From Typhlomys cinereus (Eukaryota > Chordata > Mammalia > Rodentia > Platacanthomyidae): DNA of 64,000 bases. The stretch is from the NCBI GenBank assembly GCA_023101885.1, contig JALPQD010000401.1, positions 682,001-746,000 of the forward strand, read 5' to 3'. Each line of letters opens with the position of its first letter. The first letter of the stretch is position 1. Of the stretch, positions 13,602 through 25,600 are shown one piece after another. Under the pieces are notes generated by a model. The model was not told the DNA's origin. It did no database searches and saw only the letters and a program-made list of their open reading frames with translations. The translations under genes and the position numbers were made by a program.

Positions 13602-16600
13602 CAGAGTACAACTATAGGAAATTGGTTCTCTCCTTCCACCCTGTGGGCTTCCAGAGATTGAAGTCAGGTGTCAGGTTTGTAAGCAGATTCCTTACCCACT
13701 GAACTACCTCTCCGACCCCTAGTTATATCGCTTCTATAAGGCAATTTAACCAAAATGCCTCAATCCTTTCTCTTCTGTCTCTGCTTCTTGCCTCAGGCCG
13801 AGCCCCTGGTCCCCACTGCCCCCTGCTCTTCTTTCCTTCTACCCTTCTCTGGAGTCTCCAAAACCCTTTCATGGCTTCTCAGACACATCCCTGGGTACTG
13901 GGCAGAACACAACCACTTAAACCTTTCCTTCTTTTCCTATACATGTCACGATAAGCTCTGAAAGTGTGAAATGGATGCCAGGGAGGTCTGGTCCGCATAG
14001 CTTAGAAACCAGAGGACAAAAAAAAAACACTACAGAAGATGTAGGAGGAAGACCGTGGCTACCCGGAGACAATGAGGACGTGAGGGGTTGAATGCTACTG
14101 CACTGAAGCTGGATCATCAGGCAACACTGTCTCTGCAGAAAACAATGTATTTGGATTGCAAGTACATTTCCAGAACAAAGGGGCTGGACCAGGGGATCTG
14201 ACTACACAAAGGCAAAGCCTTCTCCAAGCCCCAGCCTCTCTTAGCTACAAACATGAATGACAATACCTACCTTGCACATAAGAAGATAAAAGATTTATGC
14301 AAAGCCTTTGTTACCAGCAGCCAGAGCTGCACTTGTTTCCAAAGAACGGACAGCTCCAACGCTACAGGTTCCCATGGTGAGGAGTCTGGGGAGGCGGGTG
14401 CTGGGGCAAGCCTCGTTTGAGCAGCAGTGACGGTAAATAGCACTTTTGCCAGGACAACCTACAACACGTAGTATAAGCCTACCTGAGCTCAGTCACCTGC
14501 TCTTCAAAGGTCACACAACAGAGCCTCCCAGCCTTCTGGCAGGGAGGACACATGCGATCCTGCTTGAGATATGGCAGTGTAAGTCTGAGGGAAAAGGAAA
14601 ACAGGAACTAGAGAGGATGAGGAGAAACCCAATTCCATGTCTGAAAAATGTCTAGAATCTTCTGTTACCACCCTGTGTTCAGAGAGACCTGCGCCGGAGA
14701 GTGATAGGACAGCCAGGATTGGTAAAGAAAGGAACAAGCGGCCGAGTCTTCTAGGCCTGGGCGAAGGGTGGGCTCCCAGAGGACCATCGACTGCTGGCTC
14801 CAGCACTACCGAAGGCGGCAGCACCTTCCTGGGGCCACTCTCGGAACAGTGCACCCCAGTTCTCAGGGCTGCTGCCGGTTCTGCCTTCCCTTCACACTTC
14901 CTCCTCCTGATGGCATCCTGTAGCTGCCCATCTCCAGCCACCTCCTCTTCCCTGACTCATGAGCTGCGCACGGTGTGCGCCTCAGTCTCCTGGCCTGGGA
15001 AACGGGGAGAAAAAACCCCGCCCCAAGTATCTTACGGAGGCGAGAATCCACTAGGGGCACGGGACACAAGGCTCATCTGGCAAATATCGCTGGAGTTGCC
15101 ATCATGTTGGGGCTGCCTGTGACGACCAAGTGGTCCCGGGTGGCACAATGTCCACTAGATCACAGGACGGCATGCATGTTTGCCTTTCCTCCTCTCTACC
15201 CCCATCCCTGCCTGCTTCCTCGCTGCCTCAGTCGAGATGCTGGTAACATCTCAGGGCACCCAGGGGAGCCACTTAGCCCCAATGGTAGTGCTTAGGGCTA
15301 AAGACATTTCTGACTGTGGTGTTTCCATTATTGATAATAAAGCCCCCAGAACTCTAATTACATCGCTTCCCTGTGTGCTAAGAGCACACAATCAGGTCAG
15401 AAGGGGGAGGACACGGAAATAACATTTCATCCACGGCTAAGTCAGGCCAACTCCCGTCCTGAGGTTCCCGTGAAATACATACAGAAGGCACCAGGAGGAA
15501 CACAGCCCCAGCCATCCTCAGCCGTCTCTGATGAAAGCTTTGCATTCAGGGCCTTTAAAGGGTAACCTGGGAGCGCGCAGTGAGCACCGGAACAGGAGTC
15601 AGGATCCATCCTTCGGGGCTCATTAATTCCAGCCCCATAAGGCCTGCCATGGGCAGCTCACCCTGCCCCAGCCTGCGGAGGAAGGGGATTAGCTGACCTA
15701 ACCCTAACCTAGAATGCTTCAGTCCAGGAAGCATGCAACACCACCCTACATCCCTAGGACGCTCCCCTAGCAGCTTTCCCTAGGCCACAGCACCTCCTTG
15801 TCCCGCACCAAGCCCCAGCAGGCACCTGGTCCAACGTCCACTGTTCTGCCTGCCTTGCTTCAATGCCACTGACAATGGTTTCTCTCATCATGTCCCCATG
15901 CAACCGCAGGAGCCCATGTCTGTGACCTGTCCCCTTCTCCTCTCCCTTCATTACTAACCCGGGTGCCGGGGGGAAGGGGGTAACCCCCATCCTGACTCAT
16001 GTACCTCACCTCTTTTCCCTCTTGTTTCTCTCATGTTGGTGGATGATTCCATCAGTTAACAACTGTCACGTGTACACTTGCACACACACAAACAAACGAA
16101 CAAAAAAAAACCCAGACACTAAAAGCATTTTCCTATCTCACAAAAACCCAACCTGTCCCTCATCCTGACACTCTTACTGATCTGCTCTCTTAACCACGCC
16201 CCTCAAAATGCACCTCAGTGACAGCCCCATGCACTCATCTGCTCTTCCTCCCACTGGTTCCATTTGGCTCCCAACCCACCACTGTTGAATGTGCTCTCAG
16301 TGCCACCAACGAGCTCCACGCTACCAAACCCTGCAGACAGGTTTAATCTCAGACCTCTCGATGGCCCTGGATATGGTGGGTGGGCAACGCTTTCCTTCTG
16401 AAAACATGGCCCCGTGCCCTACCCCCAAGTCATGCTCCTCTGCCCAGGGCCTTTCCTCCTGCATCCAGCCTCCAAGTGCTACAGTCCTCAGGAAGCAGGC
16501 CAGAGCCGCCTCAAGCGGCTGCATGTACCCCTCCTAGCACCCACGGAGATGTCCGAATGCCCAACCAGCAATGAGGAATTGGGACTGCATCCGTCTGCAC

Positions 16601-19600
16601 GTACCGCCTCTAGTCACCCACAGAGGTGCTCAACTGTCCAATCAGCAACGCTGGCCCCGCTCACCCACGCCTCACCTGCAGCCATCTCAGACTTCCCTCA
16701 TCCCCTCCAAACATGTCCCCCAGCACCTCTCTTGCCCCAGTATGCCAATCTTGTTGCTGCGGCTGCAACTGTTGGCACAGTGGTTCAGTCTCCCCCTCAC
16801 TCCTTCCACTTATGCTGCCTCCAAAACACCCATATGCTCCATGGGTGCCGTGCCAAACGCGCCCCTTAAGCCCCCTCCTTCGCCTGCAGCTGCCTCGCAG
16901 CTGGACTCCTGTTCTCACGATTGCCCTCAAACACCTCAAACACCCATTCACACATAGATTGCTTGAGTCCACTTGGCCTACTCTAAGAAATCATAGTAGT
17001 AGATCCTAGACAACAGAAACTTGGGTCCCACAGGTCTGGATGCCACAAGATCCAAAAAAAAAAAAAAAAAAAAAAAAGCCCCAAGGTGCAGCAGATTCAG
17101 GATCTGGAAAGGGCTCTTTTACAAAGATGTTAATCCCATCCATGAGGGTCTGCCATTTTTATCAAATCTCCCCTCTATCCCTTAACCAACATCTTGGGGA
17201 TAGGTTTCAACACACGAACTGCAGGGAAACACATAAAGTTAGCCCATAGCTCATAAAGTAATTCTTTAAATACAAACTCCTTAACCTACAGGCCCTCAAC
17301 CACCTACACAACCTTGTTTGCTCCATAAGCCTGGACAAGTTTACATGTTGCTCCCAGAGCGTTGTATCCAGAGCAATTCCTCCTCACACTCCCACGCACC
17401 TACTCCCTCATCTAAGTAACCCAACTGAGCCTCTTCAGAGAGAGATATTCTATCAGTTTCTCTCGATATCCACCTCCTCTCAATTAGCCTGCAAACTCGC
17501 TGACAAAATAGACCAGAGCCACATAGATGCCACTTCAGAGTGCCTATGTAACACACGACCTAGGAGTATCTGCTAGCTGAATGAGTGGGTAAAGAAGGAA
17601 AGAACATGTGTGCAGGAAGAAAGCCAATGGCTTATAAAACAGTTGCAATTTCTAAAAAGAAACACAAAGACTCAAACAGGGCCACCTTCTAAACCAGCCG
17701 GCAACTCAAGCTGGCAAAAGAATAGATAACTCCTTAGCATTTATTTTAATTCATAAAAAGTGGTAACTCATTTGCAGAAGAAAAGAAAAAAAAAAAAAAG
17801 ACAAAGAAGAGTCTGCCTCCCTTTTTCTACCTAAACTCAAAATTAATGGCATTTGAACAAAGTCTTTTAATTGCAGAATTAAAAAATTCATGCTCAGTTA
17901 TCATATTCAATATTTTAAATTTACTATGGCATCTATCATTTGAAAGAGGCATGGAGATAAAATTTACACCTCCACTAATTAGCGGGCACCAGCCCCTCTC
18001 ACAGCACATTCCCAGCACACCCCTGCCTTCACTGTTACTCCACATTTACCTCAGGAGTTTCCAATGCCCCCCATGCATCTGCCTTTCAGGAGGACCATCG
18101 TGTTACTCAGGACAGTCTCCTCTCCAACCAGTTCTAAGTGTATCTCATGTTGTCACACATTCGTTCATTCACGCTTTCTTTATTGTTGTTTTCAAGTCTT
18201 CTCATACTCTGTGACTTTTGACTTCCTGGTTTGGGAGTTAAACTGCATTCCTTAACCACTCCCTTCTGTCTTGTGCACTAAGGGACTGGGCTTGGTGCCA
18301 GGGGTAGGGTACACACAAGGACCTGGTTTGATCCCTAATATTGCAAAAACAACTCACAGCAGATTTGATCCTAGAACAGAAGGGAAGGAGGCCCTTTTCT
18401 ACCTATTATTTATGCAGCACCCATACTCTTCCTCTCTGTACCCCACTACCAGCCTTTTACTGCCCTGCAGTCTCCACTGAGGACGCTTTCAGAACTATGT
18501 AAGGAGAGAAACTGAATCTAATCTAATGCAATCAAAGTAGTATTGTTTGTATTTTTCCATAAACTCAAAGAACCAGAGGAGTATTCAGCAATATTCTTTT
18601 CCATAAAGAAACTGTGAAGTAAATATTTAACACTTCACCTAACAATCCCGCAACCACTACAGGGTATAAACAGGCAGGGCCTGGGTCGGGCTCAGGATCA
18701 GGCTCTTGTTAGGCAGGTTTAGGGCAGCCATGCTGGGAAGTGTCTGGAGGTCTCCGAAGGTCCTGAAGGTCATCCTCAGGGCTGGGATTACTCTGAAGGG
18801 ACTCACCCTATTAATCCAGAGGAGCTGACTCTAATCCTTCACAGAGATAAATTTGCCAATTTCCTCTAACCTTTGGTTCAAGAAAGGATATGGAGCTCTC
18901 CATAGCAGATAAACTCCATTGTAAGGTAGGCATGAGATAAACTGGATTGGATCCCAATAAGAACAGACCAATGAAATGTAGAAGACCAAAAGTTCCAATC
19001 AGGTTTGCAGAAACTGGAGCTAAACCAATGAGGAAAAGTCACCTTTCCTGGGCTTGCCTAACCCTATAAATAATCCTGACTCAGGCAGCCATCTTTGGCT
19101 TCCTTGTCCCTTATGGGACGCCATGTGTAGAGTCCATGAGTTTCTTTCATTTCCCTTACCTGTCATGGATTCTATCTCTGGAGTCTGTGAGTTCCGTTCT
19201 TTCTCTTCCTCTAACAAACTCTGCCTTAATCATCTACGCATATTCTGGTTTCAATCTTGATTTCTGAACACAAGAACCTGGACATAAGACCCACAGAACC
19301 AGCAACACTGCTAGAACATGCTCATTACTTAGGAACGTGGCGAAGCACTGTGGGGCTTGCTTATAGAGCACATAGTCCTATACCGAAGTCCTAAAAAGTC
19401 AGGAAAAGGCCAATGAAAGTGATCACAAAATTCTATACAAACCAGGTTTTCCTGCATGTTTAAGGGACAAGCAATACATGCATATTCCAAGTTGACATAG
19501 CCGCCATTCTGTAAAGCCTGTGCCTTAGCCAGGGGATCATTCTGCCAAAGCCACACTCCAGTCTTTACGGCCCCACTTCCCTAGTAACTCCTTAGCAACA

Positions 19601-22600
19601 CCTGAGACTATAAAAGATTATGAAGAGTCAGATCTGACTCATCTGTTCTCTCCTCCTCTCCAAGCCCTAGGGTCTCTCCACCTGTCCCCTCCTCTTCTTC
19701 TGCCAGGCTGTCATGGCGGCTCTCTCCCTGTCTTCTATTCTAATGCTCTCCAAACTAAGGCTCCCTTGGTCGCCAGACTTTCAGCTCTAAATAAACTCAT
19801 ATTTCTTAAGTCTCTCCTTCATATCAGTTTCTTACCTATTCATGGACCTCCACATGACTCCACACATAGTTGCTCCCCATTCCCTTCCCTCATGGACATA
19901 ACATTCTCCCTTAACAACAAAAGGGGTATTCCTGATTTAAAAAGAAAGTTAAAACTCAAAATTAAACTTTCAGTAATTCGGAACAGTTTCTGAGAAGATA
20001 AATCAAAATCAGCAGGTAACATAGAACAGATCACCAGAACAGACTATGAGAGTCATGGTTCTGAGGCACTGGACATCTGAACCCTGAGTTGCTAAACTGA
20101 CTTAGTCAATTCAAACAGTTAACGAGGCTGCATTTAGCTGGGTATGACGCCTATACCCCAGCCCTCAGGAGGCTGAGACAGGACTGTCCATGGGGTGAAG
20201 CCGGCCTGGGATGCTAGCAGGACTGTCCCAAAGGAGAAAGAAACCCAATTTACCATAGAAATCTCCATCTCCATTCAGATTTGAAGATACTCAAATACTT
20301 TAACAACTGTTTTCTAACTTAAGTTGAATGTGCTCTGAAACTCGCTTGAAGTTATTACTTTTTTTTTTTTTCTGCCTACAAACCCTTTCCTTGGAGAAAA
20401 AGTACAAAAGTCTACCTCAGTCCATTTATGATAATCAGCTTGGGAACTTTCAACTTCGATGTCCAACTTCTGAGGTGAGATGACTTCAAAATCACTGTCT
20501 TTAAAATGGAGACATGAAACTATTTGTATGGCAGGCCTCAACTCCAAAGACAAGCAGTTAGTTTTCCCTACATCTGCTCTTTACGACAGGGGTTTTCCAA
20601 TGGTCCAGCTTTTGTAGGCATTCACAATGAAATGATCGCTAATATTTTAAATATCATTAACACCGAATCTATAAAAATATACATCTAATTTCATAAAGAT
20701 AAAATGAATTAATAAAAAAAATCAATACATTCTTTTTCTGAAGACTGCTATAAATAACTATACCTGAGAATGAAACATTCCTATCTCTAGATAATAAACT
20801 TTGGGGGCCAGGAAAAAAAAACTCATAAATATACATCAGTGAGTTGCCACTGATCTAAAGCACCAAACCATCAAAACCGGTGTGCTCTTTGATTAAAAAA
20901 AACAAAAAACTACTTGGAATTATAGGAGTTGATTTGCAGAAAAGTCCTAACTAGACCTGCAGTCAGGCCACAGTTCCTGATGTTCAGACAAGGGAGTAAC
21001 GCAGGAAGCTATAAGTGAAATTAAATTCTGCAGAAAAAGAAACTGACAAGTCATCAGACCCACTGATCTGACTAGCAAAACCAGAGGTCATTCGACTTCA
21101 ACTAGCTGAAAGAATAAATTTGATCTTAATTACTAAGAAGCTCTTACAAGTTATGAGGAAATCACACTTCCAAAGGATCAGCTTCCTAACTTCTTGATAA
21201 ATTAGTTTCTCAAGACTAACCTTTTGGATGGCGGAGAAATGCATCGCAGGCATGACAGCGAGGAAATGTCATGTTGGAGGGCAAGGTAAATGGCTAGGCA
21301 ATCACTAAAATGACATCTATGCATGCTTAACAGTATGCTACATCTGAAAAACAAGTATTGAATTTAAATACAGGATTTAAAGCACCACAGCACACTTAAG
21401 TTGTTAATGCTACTACACTGATCTCTTGCCTTAACTAAATCCTGGATTTTCAACCTAAGTGAGTGTAGTAGTGTGTGGGTGTGGGTGCCTCTATGCATAT
21501 GCGGAGGCCAAGGTCAGAGGAGATGCCAGGAGTTCTGCTTCATCACTCTGCACCTTTATTTCCTTAAAACAGGGTCTTTAGCTGAACCAGGAGCTAGGCT
21601 GGCAGCTGCAGGCGACCCTGTGATCCTCCCTGCTGTCTCTGTCCCACACAGTGCTGCACTGCAGGCCCCCATGAGCGATCCGTGCCTGGCCTTTCCACAT
21701 GGTTGCTGGGCCCTTGAACTCTTGCATAGCAAGCATTGTTACCCCCTGAGCCATGTCCCCACCCAGCAGCACCACATTCTCATTAGATACTCTAGTAGAA
21801 ATAGGAACTAATCCTGTAGGAGTCTTCTCCCTCTCTGCCCATAATTCAGAAAGGTGTTGCCTGCTCCCGGGGGCATCAGGACTGGGGTCTCTAACAGGAT
21901 GACGTGTGATGCAGCTGGCACGGCGGGCCTAGCTTCTTGAAGGAGGTGGACGGAAGGAGGTCAGCTGAGAGGCAGGCTTGCACACAAAACTCCTGGCCAA
22001 TGGCATACCGCAGGCCGCAAGTCAGGGCAGTCCCAGGCGCGCACCGTTGGGAAATCCCCTGAAGCTTAAAACACACAGAACTTGATTCCCCTCCAACTCT
22101 GACACTGAATCATCCAAGCTGCTTAAAACCCAAGGAAGGAGTAACAGCCGAATCACCCTAAGTATTTTACCTCCATTTTCTGAAACTAGTGTTTTGATTA
22201 AATATGCTTCACTGTAATGAATTTCACAAAAACTAAACATGTCAACTGAATACTCTTATCAAGAGTTTAGCAACCCACCTTCTCCTCAAGAACATGAAAA
22301 TCCTCCAAAGCCTTTTTAGGTAAATTTACCACTTTCTGGATTTTAATTGTCACTCATCTGCAAACACTCCCTTGAACAATCTGCTGCTGGCTGTTAGAGA
22401 CCTCACACGCTTTTGGATTTTTTCAGGAAACATGAAATACAAAGCAGTTTCTTTAGCACGGGAGGATTTACATTTTCCATATGAACATTTCATTATAATC
22501 AACTAGTTTCACGAAGCTTTGATCCTTAGATTGGAAGAACAAAAACACTCTTTAAAAACACTTCTGTAGGATGGGAGAGATGGCTCAGAGGTAAACCTCT

Positions 22601-25600
22601 GCTTCTCAAGAAGGTCCTGAGTTCAGGTCCCAAATCCCATGTAAAAATGCTAGGTGGAAATGGCAGCGAACTGCACTTTCGGCCCTGAAAGGCCGAGTCT
22701 GGGAAACGCCAAAGCAATAAAGAGAAGGTAGAATAATCCAGGGTGTTTCCCAAAGTCACCCTTGGGCCTTCACAGGCACACAGAGCCCTGATACATATGG
22801 ACACAGAAGCACAGCAGAATCCTCACTATCACATTACAGGTGTTGTGTTTCCCTTCTCCCCACAAAGTGTCAATCAAGAATAATGACTTTCAGTTTACAG
22901 AGTCAATAAAGGATTATTATTGGTAAACTCAAATTACACAACACTCACAGTGACCGAAAGAGTCACTTCAGATTGCTGTAACAAAATTCTACATGTATTT
23001 CTCATTGTTGTGGTGCTTGGTCGAGAACAGCGTGTCAACATGTTTGGCTCCAACTAAGGTCCTAATCAAAGTTTGGAGCCCATATCTTCTTTTATTTGTT
23101 TGTTTGCTTATTGCACATATATAATGCATGTGTATCATAGAGCACTTACGGTATGTGTGCACTGTGGTGACCAAAGTCCAAGGCACTGGGGAGGTACTAC
23201 AAAGGACTCAGCATCGTCCATGGCTATAAACAAACCAATTTTAGCATATAGATCTTTCCGAAGCACATGCAAATACTATCTGATAAGTACCAGTTAGATT
23301 CACATAAAACATTAATAACATGGGTTTTCTTAAAAGATCTAGGGGGGTATTTGTTTCCATTTTTGACATTTAAAAGAACTCTTCTATCAGTTACTTTCCT
23401 CTGTGACAACATACTTGTCAGAATGAACTGAAGGGAGGAGGACTGTTCCGGGGAATTAGTCCCTCGTGGTGGGGAAGACATGGCAGCAAAGTCAGCAGAG
23501 TACAGGAGCCGCTGGCTCACATCTTGGTAGATCAGCTAAGTGGAGAAAGGAGAATGGCAGTGTTCAGCTCACTCTCTCCCCTTTCCCTTCCTACTCAGTC
23601 CAGGACCTCAGGTCACCAGATGGGGTGACCCATAACCAGACACACCCAAAGTTGCCCCTCCCCACTGCCCTTGGCCTTTTTTAAACCAACCAAGCCCCAG
23701 TGGAAATCTTCCTTTACAGGCTTGTTTATGCAAATGAGTTGGACTCCCTGGACTGAAATCTAGGCCAGCCCCAAGACCTGCCTTCTTGGTGAAGAGCTTG
23801 GTCCATATTAACAGACAGCAGTGAAGAAAGGGTCATGCCTACCCAATGACCACCTTACATTCTAAATTAAGTTTCAAATTTATTTTAATCATCACCGAAC
23901 ATGGCTCCTACATGCTAGGCTATTCATTTACTTCTCTGTGGCCTTAAAGGCAGGAACAAATGCCCATGCACAGTTGTCATTATTTACACTTAAAGGTCTT
24001 CCTTACATGTGTTATGATGGTAGTAATACTAAATGCCTTTTAAAAAACACTTAGTACCTTCTGCAATTTTTATGGTATCTCAAATTACAAGCTTATTCTC
24101 CTCAAAGGAAATTGTCTACATTCTAACACAGCTACATATAAAATGAATAATTGATTAGCGAGGGCAAAGAGCTTTGAAAACCTTAGAGGTATCACATGGA
24201 TGATAAAAAATAATGCAGACAGACAACCCATGCTCAGGAACACAGCAGCGATTCAATAAAAAACCATCAGCGAAGTTGGACAAATGCCTGTGTGGGTTTA
24301 ATTCCTTCTGGAAAGCTGCTCTGAAAGGCACTCTCCCACCTTGCACAACAGGCAATTCTCATAACGAATAAAATCAGTCACTTGTGAGGCTGTGGAGTCT
24401 TGGCGGTGCATGGGAGGGAGCGTGCAGTCTGTGGCAGAATTCTGGGGCGCTATTACAGATCTACCTGGTGGTGAGAGCTGCCATCGACGACAGGACTCAC
24501 ATTGCTGGTTCGCCCATAGGTGCTTTAACAACATCCTGAATATTGCCAGACCGATGTCTGCCAGGATCCCTCCACATCAGAGCACAGGCGAGGACTACTA
24601 CGTCACTGTCTTGCCCCGCTGATCTATTGACCAGAGGAGTCATCCATTTGACTAGATCTTGAACACATCGACCCTTTTGCTTTCACTGTTTCTTATATGG
24701 GACACTGAGAAAAATCATTTTTGCATAGACCTCCAAACAACTAATCATTTTCCTCCTTGCTTCCCACTGAAAGCTTATGGAATCAAAACCAAGATGGGGG
24801 AAAAGCTTCTAAAATATGCTAGCACATTCCTCACACAACTGACCCCACTGCCTGGGGCAGAGTGGGCTTCAGAAGATAGTTTTATCTTCTCTGCATTTCC
24901 TACTCCACCAGGGTGAAGTGAAATAGACTATTAAGGCCCCTTAAGCACTGAACTGCTTTTTTAAACATTCTAAAAACCCTAAGTGCTTTGTAGCTGTCCC
25001 TACCCTCATTCTTCAATTCCTCCTCTTCTTCTAGGAGCCTTTCTGCCTCTCCATTCAAATTAAGGATTTGCCCTTAAGCATTCTAGAAAAAAATTTCTGG
25101 GGCTTACTTAACATGATTAAGGTCCCTTAAAAAAAAAAACAAAAAAACAAAACCCACCAAAAGCATAAATTAGACTAAAGGGAGACTTGGAATTGTGCAG
25201 GAGAAGCATGCAGAGGAAAAGTCTAGCAGGGAAGAGTCAACAAAGACAGGTATTACATCATTGTCTTGGGCTTGGTTTCCAGAAGGTACACTCTTTCCAG
25301 TTTGGAAGACCTTAATCGACTTTACTTCCAACAGAAGTAAAGTATGTCTGCTTATTCTCAGACATAAATAAAGTGCTTCACATGAAAACTCAAGAGCCAA
25401 AACACATAACCCAAGGTGTCTCCATTCCACTACTAATTATATATCTGGAAAATAAAGCGTAACAAAGCTCTGACATATCTCTCTGACATCATTTCTGAAC
25501 ATTCTCGCTGGGGTTGAGATGAGCAACAAATTTTAAGAAGCACCGCCATGGCTTCAGTCTAGAACATTCCCACATTGAACACTGGATCCGCAGCTTGTGT

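Noticed and set aside
14637..15122. 161-codon plus-strand frame as a gene
   Set aside because: It lies in an intron, overlaps a 145-codon antisense frame and a MIR-like fragment, and has no recognisable domain.
16414..17009. Three overlapping 127-151-codon frames
   Set aside because: C-rich sequence with few stops, open in three frames at once, with a tandem duplication; no protein similarity recognised.
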